This document shows, in pieces, positions 45,716 through 54,964 of a stretch of 64,000 nt of DNA. Origin of the DNA: JBPRGG01 sp051418075 (GTDB taxonomy: Bacteria; Bacteroidota; Bacteroidia; Cytophagales; Cyclobacteriaceae); the NCBI GenBank assembly GCA_051418075.1, contig JBPRGG010000112.1, positions 57,621 through 121,620 on the forward strand, given 5' to 3'. The notes beneath the pieces are model-generated. The model saw only the letters and a list, made by a program, of their open reading frames with translations. It made no database searches and was not told where the DNA came from. Position numbers and translations under genes: made by a program. Numbering within the stretch: the first letter of the stretch is position 1; each line of letters begins with the position of its first letter.

Positions 45716-47779
45716 ATGTTATCCCGCAAAAATATCATAAGAATAAGCATTTTATTAGGTATTTTAAGCTGGATATCGTTATTGCTGATAGAACTTATTC
45801 GCTTATTTAGTAATATTAACAATATCCCCTCCGGTATAGCTGACTTTGTACCACAAATCATACAGATCGTACTGTTTTTCTTTACCTTCCAGGTATTTAA
45901 GTACTTCCTGAAAGAAACTGAAAGCATAAATATCCTGGATCTTTTATGGCGGGTATTTGTGACCGGCCTGGTAGCCACTGTCATTTCCCTGTTCATAAGG
46001 TTTTTTATGGATTTCCTCAGTGGCAGCCGGCTAATGGAAAATCCACTGATGATCAGTTTTTTCTACCATATTAATATGGGTCTGCTCACCATCTTCCTCC
46101 TTTCAACTTTTGTGGTATGGAAAAAGCTGATCCTTTATCAGAAATCAAAATTGCTGATCAAACTATGGCGGCTGTTCGAATATTCTTTACTGATCAGCCT
46201 GTTTTTGATATTCCTGAATTATGAGGTTTTAGATCCGCTATTTAATGTTATATTGGCTCTGCTGGTGATCCTGGGGATCATACTCTCGGCCAATTTGAAA
46301 TGGGTAGCTTATCTCAACTTCAAACAAAAATGGAAAAGCATCCTATTGATCGTACTTGTGATCTTGTATTTATGGTATTTCCTGATGAATCAATACTGGT
46401 TCGGCTCCATCTATGATTCAGTGATACAATTATCCAGCAATGTTTCGGCCTATGCTTTATTTGCCTTTATATTTATTTATGCCGTATTCTCCCTGCTGGT
46501 AGTCCTGTTCAACTTGCCTACTTCTTCCGTTTTTGAGCAAAAACTGGAGGAAGTGATCAATTTTCAGCGGTTGAGCCAATCGGCTCAGACGGGACAAAAC
46601 GAAGATCAGGTGTATGACATCCTGTTGGAAAGCTCAGTAAGCGCCGTAATGGCCAATGCAGCCTGGCTGGAAACCCAAAGTGAAAATAAGGTAGAGCTTA
46701 AGCTTTTGACCTATAAGATATCCCGGGAAGAAATCAAACAGGTCAAGTCTCAATTTGATCAGATCAAATTGAATGCACTGCATGAGGAAGCTCACAGGAA
46801 CTTGAAAAGCGCCAAATATCTTTCAAAATTGAAAAATACCAGCTATAATTCTGTGCTGGCATTTCCTCTGCTGGTACAGAATCATCAGATAGGCAGCCTG
46901 GTACTGTTGAAAGATGTTCTGGATGGATTCAATAAGGAAATGATTGAGATCATTCACACCTTTGTAAATCAGGCTTGTATTACCATAGAAAATTTCCGGT
47001 TGATGTCAGAGGCTATTGTCAATGAAAGATATAAAGAAGAACTTAAAATAGCCAAACGGGTACAAAGAAGCCTCCTGCCCGACCGGCTGGAGCATAATGA
47101 TGATTTTGAAATAGCTGCTTTTTCCAAAGCGGCAGACGAAGTAGGGGGAGATTATTATGATACTTTCCGCATAGATCATAACAGGGTGGCTATTATAATT
47201 GGTGATGTATCGGGAAAAGGAACTTCGGCAGCATTCAATATGTCGCAAATGAAGGGGGTTTTCCATAGCCTGGTACAGTTGGATCTTTCCCCAATAGATT
47301 TTTTAAGTCATGCCAACCAAGCCCTGAGCCGATGTCTTGAGAAGACATCTTTTATTACAGTTTCATTGCTGATCATAGACCATGATCTTAAAACCATTCA
47401 ATTTGCCCGGGCTGGTCATTGTCCCACCCTGATCTATCAGAAGCTGGAAAATAAAACCTATATGTATAAAAGCAAAGGCTTGGGACTTGGTATCCTGAGA
47501 AATAACAATTTTGCCAGCTATATTGAGGTCAACCAGCTGCACTATCAGCCGGGAGATGTAATTTTCCTGTATACTGATGGGATCACCGAAGCAAAAAACA
47601 GCCAAAGTGATTTTTATGGATATGAGCGGCTGGAAAAATTTCTACACATTCATGCCAATAAATCTGCCAAAGCCATTCAGGCAGATTTGCTCAGAGAACT
47701 TTACACTTTTTGTGACAGAAAGCCGCCTGAAGATGATTTTACCTCCCTAATTATAAAATTCAGGGAGAAACAAACCTAA
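45716..47779 (+). CDS. Membrane PP2C-type (SpoIIE/RsbU) phosphatase with GAF domain
   Basis: 687 aa. Residues 1-260 have several membrane helices. A GAF-like domain follows (about 281-425, ending FVNQACITIENFRLM). The SpoIIE domain (about 445-685) starts with KRVQRSLLP and has the metal-site motifs DEVGGDYYDTF, IGDVSGKG, FARAGHCPTLIY and FLYTDGITEAKN. It would dephosphorylate the STAS protein encoded next (partner switching). The signal sensed by the membrane part is unknown. Confidence 0.93.
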   Translation: MLSRKNIIRISILLGILSWISLLLIELIRLFSNINNIPSGIADFVPQIIQIVLFFFTFQVFKYFLKETESINILDLLWRVFVTGLVATVISLFIRFFMDFLSGSRLMENPLMISFFYHINMGLLTIFLLSTFVVWKKLILYQKSKLLIKLWRLFEYSLLISLFLIFLNYEVLDPLFNVILALLVILGIILSANLKWVAYLNFKQKWKSILLIVLVILYLWYFLMNQYWFGSIYDSVIQLSSNVSAYALFAFIFIYAVFSLLVVLFNLPTSSVFEQKLEEVINFQRLSQSAQTGQNEDQVYDILLESSVSAVMANAAWLETQSENKVELKLLTYKISREEIKQVKSQFDQIKLNALHEEAHRNLKSAKYLSKLKNTSYNSVLAFPLLVQNHQIGSLVLLKDVLDGFNKEMIEIIHTFVNQACITIENFRLMSEAIVNERYKEELKIAKRVQRSLLPDRLEHNDDFEIAAFSKAADEVGGDYYDTFRIDHNRVAIIIGDVSGKGTSAAFNMSQMKGVFHSLVQLDLSPIDFLSHANQALSRCLEKTSFITVSLLIIDHDLKTIQFARAGHCPTLIYQKLENKTYMYKSKGLGLGILRNNNFASYIEVNQLHYQPGDVIFLYTDGITEAKNSQSDFYGYERLEKFLHIHANKSAKAIQADLLRELYTFCDRKPPEDDFTSLIIKFREKQT

Positions 47780-47803
47780 AGTTGGAAATTACGTATTAAA
47801 AGT

Positions 47804-48148
47804 ATGATTGAATTAAAAAGTGAAACCCAAAACGATATTTACTTTTTAAAAGTTGCTGGTGAAGTTGATGCCAGTTCATCAATTCATTTAGACAAAGCGA
47901 TAAACCAAGCTGTTAGAAGCGGACATGAAAGAATCTTAGTAGACTGCACCGGGTTAAACTATATTTCTTCTGCCGGATTGGGTGTTTTTATGTCTTATAT
48001 TGAAGAATTGAAAGCTACCAACATCTCCATGGCTTTATTCGGTTTAAATGATAAAGTGAAAAATGTATTTCAGATTTTAGGATTAGATCAGTTATTAACA
48101 ATAGTTGATAACCAGGAACAAGCAAAGAATAAAGTGAATGAATTATAA
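47804..48148 (+). CDS. STAS-domain anti-sigma-factor antagonist (RsbV-like)
   Basis: 114 aa, a single STAS domain: FLKVAGEVDASSSIHLDKAI, then LVDCTGLNYISSAGLGVFMSY. Ser56 in ISSAGLG is the candidate phosphorylation site. 24 bp after the phosphatase and overlapping the next gene by 11 bp, so the three form an operon. Cytoplasmic. Confidence 0.93.
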   Translation: MIELKSETQNDIYFLKVAGEVDASSSIHLDKAINQAVRSGHERILVDCTGLNYISSAGLGVFMSYIEELKATNISMALFGLNDKVKNVFQILGLDQLLTIVDNQEQAKNKVNEL

Positions 48149-48563
48149 ATTTGAAGTACCTTGCAGCAAAGATCAGCTAAAAGCGATCCGGAATTTTGTA
48201 AACAATGTTTTGCAAGGTTATTCATTTTCCGAACTTGAGGTTAACTCTATGGTATTGGCTGTAGAAGAAGTTTGTGCTAATTTGATGATCCATTCTCACA
48301 ACTGCAACCCCAGTGAAATGATCAAACTTTCTATCAGTGTGGATCAAAATGAAGGTATCACTTTCAACATCATGGATCATGGCCTGGGTTTTGACTTTAA
48401 GAATTACAAAGAGCCAGCCATACAGGATATAATAAAACAAAAGAAAAAAGGTGGTTTGGGTTTGATGCTGGTCAGAAGGATCATGGATGATATTGAATAT
48501 AAAAAAGGTACTGACCACAACATCTATAAATTGTTCAAAAGATGTAAAGCCTGCAAAGCCTGA
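48138..48563 (+). CDS. RsbW-like anti-sigma kinase (HATPase fold)
   Basis: 141 aa. GHKL ATPase motifs: N box VLAVEEVCANLMIHSH, G1 IMDHGLGFD, G2 KKKGGLGLMLVRRIMD. It would phosphorylate and thereby inactivate the STAS protein, and bind a target when STAS is phosphorylated. No sigma factor gene is adjacent, so the final target may be something else. Confidence 0.92.
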   Translation: MNYKFEVPCSKDQLKAIRNFVNNVLQGYSFSELEVNSMVLAVEEVCANLMIHSHNCNPSEMIKLSISVDQNEGITFNIMDHGLGFDFKNYKEPAIQDIIKQKKKGGLGLMLVRRIMDDIEYKKGTDHNIYKLFKRCKACKA

Positions 48564-48677
48564 CTCTCCCTCCCTTAGCCAATTCACAATATTTAATTCC
48601 CCCCTTCGTATTATATGTTCTCATATAAAATTTCGTTAACATTGTGTTGAATTAGTTTTATGTTATTGATCAATATT

Positions 48678-50927
48678 ATGAAACCATATCGCATATGGAT
48701 GACAGCGGTCATTCTGGCGTTAACAGCAGCTTGTAAAACAACCCAAACTCCGCAATCCTCTGATGCCATATTGTTTAAAGTGGGTGAAGAGCCTGTTTCC
48801 ACGGAAGAGTTTCTTTATGTCTTCAACAAGAATAATTATAACGATTCGGTACAAAACCGGCAGGCTGCAGAAGACTACCTGAAGCTATTTATCAACTTTA
48901 AATTAAAAGTGAAGGAGGCCCGAAATATGGGACTTCAGCACACCTCTGAATTCGTTCAGGAATTTGAAACCTATCGGGATGAACTGGCTAAACCATACCT
49001 CACCGAAACCAGGGTGACGGCATCTTTGGTAGAAGAAGCCTACCAAAGAATGAAAACAGAAGTTAATGCTTCACATATATTGATCAGAGTAGATGAGAAT
49101 GCATCACCCCAGGATACGCTGAAAGCCTGGGAAACCATTCGGGAGGTCTATCAAAAAGCAACAAGTGGAGATGACTTCAGTGAATTGGCCCAACAATATT
49201 CGCAAGATCCATCTGCCCGTAACAATCAGGGCAAACTGGGTTACTTCAGCAGCATGCAAATGGTCTATCCGTTTGAAAATGCAGCTTATGAAACTCCGCA
49301 AGGTCAAGTATCAGAACCATTTAAAACCCGCTTTGGCTATCATATCCTGAAAGTTTGGGATAAGAGACCTTCACAGGGCAAATTAAAAACCAGCCATATC
49401 ATGCTCAGGGCAACTTCAGGTATTTCTGAGCAGGATTCAATCAAAGCCAGAAACAAAATTTATGAGATCTATAAACTTTTGCAGAATGGTGAAGATTGGA
49501 ACAAGCTATGTGCTCAGTTTACTGAAGACTTGTCCAGTAAACCTAATAATGGAGCGTTACCCTGGTTTGGTACAGGTGGATTGGTTCCTGAATTTGAACA
49601 GGCCGCCTTTGCCCTACAAAATATTGGGGATTTTTCTGCTCCGGTCAAAACTGCCTACGGCTGGCACATCATCAAACTGGATGATAAAAAAGATCTGGAA
49701 CCTTTTGATCAGGTAAAACCGGAACTCACCGAAAGGGTTAAGAGAGACAGCCGTTCCAGTTTAAGCCAGCAGGTATTAGTCCAGCGGTTAAAAAAAGAAA
49801 ACGGATACAAGGAATCATCCCGGCAAGCAGAATTATTAAAACAATTGTCTGAAAACATGGAAATTACTGATGAATGGCAGGTAAAGGATGACAGCATATT
49901 TATGAGCCAGGCATTATTTCATATCGGCCAGAAACCTTATCTTATGGCCGACTTCGTCAACTTCCTGGAGGAACAACCACTACCCCAGTCACCCCAGGAG
50001 CCATATGATCAATTATTCAGTCAGAAATATCAGGATTATGTCAATACCAGCCTGGTGGAATTTGAAAAGTCACAGCTTTCAGAAAAATATCCGGACTATC
50101 GTATGCTGGTAAAAGAATATGAGGAAGGGATTCTGCTCTTTCAGTTAATGGATGAAAAAGTGTGGACCAAAGCAGTAAGGGATTCCGCCGGGCTGGAAGC
50201 TTATTATCAGCAGCATAAGGAAAACTACAGATGGAAAGAAAGAGCAAAAGCTACTATATTGAATGCTGCCAATCAGGAGGTATTAATGCAAGCCCGGGAT
50301 TACCTGGATCAGCAGTTTATTAATATTCCAGCCTCGGAACGTTATGTGGAATTTGAAACCGGACAATCTGTGCTTACCCCGCCACAAGAACAGATCCTGC
50401 AAGGGGTGGCTAACCAATTGGTAAGTAAAGCAGGCGCCAGTATTCAAATCAAGGCTCATCCTGAGCAGCAGGATTACGCTCAATTGATCCGGATCTACTT
50501 GACTGACCTGAATATTCCGCAAGCCTCTATCCTGCTGAAAATCAATGATCAACAGACAAATGCTGTAGAATTGAGCCTTATCACAACATCAAAAGAGGTA
50601 CTTGAAGATATTTTTAATAAGCAATCAAGCCTCACTTTACAAGTAGAGGAAGGAAATTTTGAAAAAGGTGTTCAGGAGGTGCTAAATAAGGTGAGTTGGG
50701 CACCTGGAACATACCAATTGGAACATAATGACAGATACTACCTGATCGAAATAGAGGAGATTTTGCCGGACGCTTATAAATCCCTTCATGAAAACAGGGG
50801 AACCGTAATATCTGACTATCAGGATTTCCTGGAAAAGAAATGGATTAAACAGCTCAAAGAAAAATATCCGGTAACGATTGATCAAAAGGAATTGGAAAAA
50901 CTATATAAGAAAATTGAACAGGCTTAA
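48678..50927 (+). CDS. Periplasmic parvulin-type peptidyl-prolyl isomerase lipoprotein
   Basis: 749 aa from the ATG at 48678 (another ATG six codons upstream). Lipobox LTAAC. Two parvulin domains: about 115-215 (NASHILIRVDENA ... FSELAQQYSQDPSA ... FGYHILKVWDKR) and about 220-325 (TSHIMLRATSG ... YGWHIIKLDDK). Further on, a stretch around residues 540-610 (VEFETGQSVLTPPQEQILQG ... IQIKAHPEQQDY) resembles an OmpA-like fold without the usual peptidoglycan-binding residues. Likely an outer-membrane protein folding factor. First of three PPIase/chaperone genes that overlap. Confidence 0.92.
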   Translation: MKPYRIWMTAVILALTAACKTTQTPQSSDAILFKVGEEPVSTEEFLYVFNKNNYNDSVQNRQAAEDYLKLFINFKLKVKEARNMGLQHTSEFVQEFETYRDELAKPYLTETRVTASLVEEAYQRMKTEVNASHILIRVDENASPQDTLKAWETIREVYQKATSGDDFSELAQQYSQDPSARNNQGKLGYFSSMQMVYPFENAAYETPQGQVSEPFKTRFGYHILKVWDKRPSQGKLKTSHIMLRATSGISEQDSIKARNKIYEIYKLLQNGEDWNKLCAQFTEDLSSKPNNGALPWFGTGGLVPEFEQAAFALQNIGDFSAPVKTAYGWHIIKLDDKKDLEPFDQVKPELTERVKRDSRSSLSQQVLVQRLKKENGYKESSRQAELLKQLSENMEITDEWQVKDDSIFMSQALFHIGQKPYLMADFVNFLEEQPLPQSPQEPYDQLFSQKYQDYVNTSLVEFEKSQLSEKYPDYRMLVKEYEEGILLFQLMDEKVWTKAVRDSAGLEAYYQQHKENYRWKERAKATILNAANQEVLMQARDYLDQQFINIPASERYVEFETGQSVLTPPQEQILQGVANQLVSKAGASIQIKAHPEQQDYAQLIRIYLTDLNIPQASILLKINDQQTNAVELSLITTSKEVLEDIFNKQSSLTLQVEEGNFEKGVQEVLNKVSWAPGTYQLEHNDRYYLIEIEEILPDAYKSLHENRGTVISDYQDFLEKKWIKQLKEKYPVTIDQKELEKLYKKIEQA

Positions 50928-51798
50928 GTTAATTTTTGTTGCCGTCTTACTTTGGGGGGCTACGTCCTGCGAATGGATTAAAATGAAAAATGAAGTCTTG
51001 GAAACTTCAGATCAGAAGCCTATAGCCCGGGTAGATGATAAATATCTTTACACAAACGATATTTCCGGCATTGTTCCGGTGGGCATAAACCCGTCAGATA
51101 GTGCAAACACTGTACAAAGGTATATCAACAACTGGATCAAAAAGCAACTGATGATTACAGAGGCCTCTAATCAGATTGAGTTTGATCAGGCTGAACTCCA
51201 ACGAAAAATGCTGGACTATCGCTATGCCCTGATGATTTATGAGTTTGAAAAAATTTATATTAACAGTAATCTGGAGACCGATGTGAATGATGAGGAAGTT
51301 AGTCAGTATTATAATGCACATGCAGATAATTTTCAACTGCGACAAAATATATTAAGAGGCATATTTGTTCAAATGCCTAAACAATCCCCCAGAATAGGTG
51401 AGTTGAAAAGAAGTTTAAGGTCAAAAACAGAAAAGGCCAAAACACAACTGAAATCTTATTGTTTACGTTATGCTACCAAGTCTCATTTAGAAGATTCGGT
51501 ATGGCTGAAATTTGATGATGTTTTTTCACTAACTCCCATAAATGTGCCAAATCAGGTACAATATTTGAGAGACAATTCTAATCAGATCATTGAAACATCT
51601 GATGAAAATTACCTATATTACATCAGAATTGATGATTTCAAAGTGAAAGATGAAATATCTCCTTTAGAGTTTGTAAGAGATGATATCAAAACCATCATTT
51701 TAAACAGACGAAAAACAGAATTGGCTAAACAATTGGAGGAGGAAATTTACAATAAGGCAGTGGAAAATAATGATTTTGAAATTTATGTCGAAGATTAG
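50914..51798 (+). CDS. SurA-N-like periplasmic chaperone lipoprotein without PPIase domain
   Basis: 294 aa. No ATG is available near the beginning; a TTG at 50914 gives a clean lipoprotein signal (MNRLKLIFVAVLLWGATSC, Cys19) and overlaps the previous stop by 14 bp; a TTG at 50878 is the other option. SurA-N-like helical pattern: QRYINNWIKKQLMITEA, VSQYYNAHADNF. No parvulin motifs. It sits between two parvulin proteins and overlaps the next gene, suggesting joint action on outer membrane proteins. Confidence 0.82.
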   Translation: MNRLKLIFVAVLLWGATSCEWIKMKNEVLETSDQKPIARVDDKYLYTNDISGIVPVGINPSDSANTVQRYINNWIKKQLMITEASNQIEFDQAELQRKMLDYRYALMIYEFEKIYINSNLETDVNDEEVSQYYNAHADNFQLRQNILRGIFVQMPKQSPRIGELKRSLRSKTEKAKTQLKSYCLRYATKSHLEDSVWLKFDDVFSLTPINVPNQVQYLRDNSNQIIETSDENYLYYIRIDDFKVKDEISPLEFVRDDIKTIILNRRKTELAKQLEEEIYNKAVENNDFEIYVED

Positions 51799-53503
51799 AA
51801 TATATTGGGTTTCTTTAGTTATGCTTTTAGCTGGTTTTTCGGCTTTGGGGCAAAGTAAAGGAACAGTGGTGGATGAAATCATAGCCAAAGTTGATAACTA
51901 TGTTATTCTGAAATCCGACCTGGAAAAGGCATTCAGAGATTATGCCCAGCGGGTTGAGAATTTACCTGATGAAGATCAGGCTAAATGCCAAATACTGGAA
52001 AGTTTAATTTTAAACAAAGTGATGGCAGCCAAAGCCGAAATAGATTCAGTAGTAGTTTCAGATATAGAAGTCATGAGCACCCTGGATCGTAAAATACAGA
52101 TGATCGTGGCTCAGGTAGGTTCGGAAGAAAAAATCGAGGAATATTATGGCAAAACACTGGAACAATTCAGAGAAGAACTGATGGACCAGGAAAGGGAGCA
52201 ACTGGTAGTTCAGAAAATGCAGCAGGAAATTACCAGTAGTATTTCTGTTACTCCGGCAGAAGTCAAAAGGTTTTTTAACCGAATTCCCCAGGATAGTTTG
52301 CCTTTCTTTTCAACAGAAGTATCTATAGCACAAATAGTAAAAGTACCCACGGTAGGTGAATCACAAAAAGAAAAAGCCCGGCAGAAGTTATTGGAAATAA
52401 GGGACAGGATCGTCAATGGCCCTGAAATCACAAACCAGTATCAGGGAGTTGAACTGGAACTTAATAAAGATAATTCATTGGTGATCACTTCAAGTCAAGG
52501 CACCTTTAAAGGCAACTGGGAAATTTCTGGCAATAATTTTTTTATTAATCTGGAAGTTGTTTCAGATATTGAAAAATTCCAACGGCTCAATGGAGTTTGG
52601 CTGGCCCTGATCAGAAATAATAATCGTGAATTAAAGTTGGTAAGACAGGATATTGAGGACAATACCTCCTTTACGCTTAAACCCAAGAACAACGATGCTT
52701 TAGCTAATATCAATGCCGCCAATCTAACCAGAGACTGGCAAATAATTGAAGCTCGTGAAGATGGAGTAAGTTTTGCCGAAATGGCCTCAGAATATTCACA
52801 GGATCCAGGCTCTAAAGTAAACGGGGGAAACCTTGGCTTTCATAGCAGGGGGGAATTAGTGCCCCCATATGAGGCTACAGCCCTGAATTTGAAACCAGGA
52901 GAAATCTCTCAACCAGTTGAATCTCAATTTGGTTATCATTTGATACAGTTGCTGGAAAGACGAGGGAATGAATATAATTCGCGTCATATCCTGATCAAGA
53001 TCAATTCCTCAGAGTTGGATATTGAAGCGGCCCAGCATTACCTGGACAGTCTTAGAACCCAGATCATAGGTGACAGCATCTCTTTTGAAAAAGCAGCTAA
53101 AGAATATTCAGATGATAAAGAAACCGGAGCTGCAGGGGGGTTTTTGTTGGATCAGGCTGGTGGCAACCGCATTTCGGTGGAAGAAATTGACCCGGTTTTG
53201 TTTTTTACTATAGATACTATGCAAGTGGGTGATATAAGTAAACCTATGACTTTCAGATTAAATGATGGTACGGATGCGGTAAGAATAATCTACTATAAGT
53301 CTAAATTACCTCCCCATCAGGCTAATTTGAGAGATGACTACCAAAAAATTCAGTTAGCCGCACTTAACGAGAAGAAAAACAGGGTGATGGATGAATGGTT
53401 TGAAGATGCCCAAAATGAAGTTTTTATTGATCTTGACGAAGAATACATGAACTGTAATATTCTTCAAACCTATAATCGTATAGGAGATGCCTCCTTTAAT
53501 TAG
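51770..53503 (+). CDS. SurA-like peptidyl-prolyl isomerase with an inserted domain
   Basis: 577 aa; Met6 (51785) is an equally good start. Signal peptide (YWVSLVMLLAGFSALGQ), SurA N domain (about 30-180, VDEIIAKVDNYVILKSDLEK), parvulin 1 split in two: its start (IAQIVKVPTV ... IRDRIVNG, to residue 217) and its remainder (VSFAEMASEYSQDPGSK ... FGYHLIQLLERRG, from residue 333). Parvulin 2 follows (about 390-490, SRHILIKIN). Residues 218-332 between the two halves are a beta-rich insert. SurA escorts outer membrane proteins through the periplasm. Overlaps the preceding gene. Confidence 0.93.
   Translation: MILKFMSKIRIYWVSLVMLLAGFSALGQSKGTVVDEIIAKVDNYVILKSDLEKAFRDYAQRVENLPDEDQAKCQILESLILNKVMAAKAEIDSVVVSDIEVMSTLDRKIQMIVAQVGSEEKIEEYYGKTLEQFREELMDQEREQLVVQKMQQEITSSISVTPAEVKRFFNRIPQDSLPFFSTEVSIAQIVKVPTVGESQKEKARQKLLEIRDRIVNGPEITNQYQGVELELNKDNSLVITSSQGTFKGNWEISGNNFFINLEVVSDIEKFQRLNGVWLALIRNNNRELKLVRQDIEDNTSFTLKPKNNDALANINAANLTRDWQIIEAREDGVSFAEMASEYSQDPGSKVNGGNLGFHSRGELVPPYEATALNLKPGEISQPVESQFGYHLIQLLERRGNEYNSRHILIKINSSELDIEAAQHYLDSLRTQIIGDSISFEKAAKEYSDDKETGAAGGFLLDQAGGNRISVEEIDPVLFFTIDTMQVGDISKPMTFRLNDGTDAVRIIYYKSKLPPHQANLRDDYQKIQLAALNEKKNRVMDEWFEDAQNEVFIDLDEEYMNCNILQTYNRIGDASFN
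52421..52765 (+). other. In-frame 345-bp insert in the first parvulin domain of SurA
   Basis: 115 codons encoding a beta-rich segment (LELNKDNSLVITSSQGTFKG, NWEISGNNFFINLE, LNGVWLALIRNNNRELKLV, ending NLTRDWQIIEARED) that resembles lipocalin-like domains of Bacteroidota lipoproteins. The sequence ATGG occurs at both edges. Removing it gives I-V-N-G-V-S-F-A-E-M-A, the standard SurA parvulin sequence. Confidence 0.7.
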
Positions 53504-53532
53504 TAATTTTTTTTAAAAACAAGAATTCAGGA

Positions 53533-54498
53533 ATGCAAGAATTTAACTCAGAAGTTGAAGCTGCAGATAGTTTGTCTGAGGCATATGAAAACCTTAAAAA
53601 TGAAATTTCAAAAGTAGTAATCGGCCAGGAAGAAGTAGTAAAGTTTTTATTGATATCCCTTTTCTGCCAGGGGCATAGCCTGCTGGTAGGAGTGCCTGGC
53701 TTGGCCAAGACTTTATTAATAAAAACCATCTCGGAAGCCCTTACCCTAAGTTTTAACCGGATCCAGTTTACTCCGGACCTGATGCCTTCTGATATTTTGG
53801 GCTCTGAAACGCTGGACAAGGACCGGAATTTTAAATTCATTAAAGGACCTATATTTGCCAATATTATACTGGCTGATGAAATCAACCGAACACCTCCTAA
53901 AACTCAGGCGGCCTTATTGGAATCAATGCAGGAATATACCATCACCATAGCGGGTGACCATTTCAAGTTGGAGCGGCCCTTTTTTGTTTTGGCTACTCAA
54001 AACCCTATCGAACAGGAAGGTACCTATCCCTTACCTGAAGCCCAGCTGGATCGATTTATGTTTAACATATTGCTGAGTTATCCTTCCTTTAACCATGAAG
54101 TGGATATAGTAAAAAGCACCACCTCTAACCTGATTAATAAAGTAGACAAAATTTTAACCAAAGAAGAAATAGATTTTTACCAGCAATTGATCAAAAAAGT
54201 GCCGGTGGCTGATAATGTGGTGGAATACGCTGTAAATCTGGTACATAAAACCCGTCCCGGAACAGATCGGGCAGCTGATATCACCAATCAATTTTTAGAA
54301 TGGGGTGCAGGTCCCAGAGCCTCACAGTATTTGGTAATTGCCTCTAAATGCCATGCTTTGCTCAATGGCAAGTATTCACCCGATATTGAAGACGTGCAGG
54401 CTGTTTCCAAGCCCACTTTAAGACACAGACTTTTAAGGAACTTCAAAGCCGAAGCAGAAGGAATTACGGTGGATCAAATCATTGAAAAGCTATTATAA
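53533..54498 (+). CDS. MoxR-family AAA+ ATPase
   Basis: 321 aa. Walker A GVPGLAKTLL, Walker B ILADEINRTPPKTQAALLE, sensor ATQNPIEQEGTYPLPEAQLDRF. MoxR proteins act as chaperones, usually with a DUF58/VWA-domain partner; none follows here because the next gene is convergent. 29 bp after surA, so possibly the last gene of the PPIase operon. Confidence 0.95.
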   Translation: MQEFNSEVEAADSLSEAYENLKNEISKVVIGQEEVVKFLLISLFCQGHSLLVGVPGLAKTLLIKTISEALTLSFNRIQFTPDLMPSDILGSETLDKDRNFKFIKGPIFANIILADEINRTPPKTQAALLESMQEYTITIAGDHFKLERPFFVLATQNPIEQEGTYPLPEAQLDRFMFNILLSYPSFNHEVDIVKSTTSNLINKVDKILTKEEIDFYQQLIKKVPVADNVVEYAVNLVHKTRPGTDRAADITNQFLEWGAGPRASQYLVIASKCHALLNGKYSPDIEDVQAVSKPTLRHRLLRNFKAEAEGITVDQIIEKLL

Positions 54499-54509
54499 CA
54501 GCCTAACGA

Positions 54510-54890
54510 TCATTCAAACAGATCTTCTTCCCTTTCCAGCATCAGAATGGATGACTGAGGAACAATGTAGTATTTTTCACCTCCGTATACTACTTCAAAA
54601 GCGCTCTTTTGCAAAAAAATAGCTAAATCGCCCACCTGGGCCTGCAAAGGTACATATTTGATTTTTTCTTCTGAATCTTTCCAGGGTTCATCGTCATCTA
54701 CCGGAAGGGGTATAGGATAGCCAGGCCCGGTTTTCATGATATATCCGGTTTGAATCTTTTCCTTTTCCTGCACACTGGGAGGTAAAAATAAACCACTTTC
54801 TGTTTTCTCTGAAGCTTTTTTTGGTTTGATCAAAACCCGATCTCCCACCACTATCAGTTTCTTTAATTTATTGTCCGCTGTTAATTCCAT
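54510..54890 (-). CDS. GroES-family co-chaperone-like protein
   Basis: 126 aa, longer than GroES (about 95). The GroES fold is visible: VVGDRVLIKPKKASEKTESGLFLP, GYIMKTGPGYPIP, VGDLAIFLQKSAFEVVYGGEKYYIVPQSSILML. An insert after GPG (DDDEPWKDSEEKIKYVPLQ) sets it apart. There is no groEL next to it, so it is a stand-alone GroES paralog typical of this phylum, with an unclear partner. Confidence 0.88.
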   Translation of the reverse strand: MELTADNKLKKLIVVGDRVLIKPKKASEKTESGLFLPPSVQEKEKIQTGYIMKTGPGYPIPLPVDDDEPWKDSEEKIKYVPLQAQVGDLAIFLQKSAFEVVYGGEKYYIVPQSSILMLEREEDLFE

Positions 54891-54930
54891 GATCTTATCA
54901 TCTATCCCTATTTAAATTAAGAAAGGCAAA

Positions 54931-54951
54931 ATTAAGGAAATTTTCCTTAAT
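54931..54951 (-). promoter_or_regulatory. Palindrome overlapping a -7-like element
   Basis: ATTAAGGAAA and TTTCCTTAAT are perfect inverted 10-mers around a single T. On the minus strand the palindrome runs into TAATTTTG, a -7-type element about 35 bp before the GroES-like gene. It could be an operator or a 3' structure of rmuC mRNA. Confidence 0.35.
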
Positions 54952-54964
54952 AATGATCTTTAAA

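Noticed and set aside
54510..54890. groES of a groESL operon
   Set aside because: No groEL follows, the protein is about 30 residues longer than GroES, and it has an acidic insert; kept as a GroES-family paralog.
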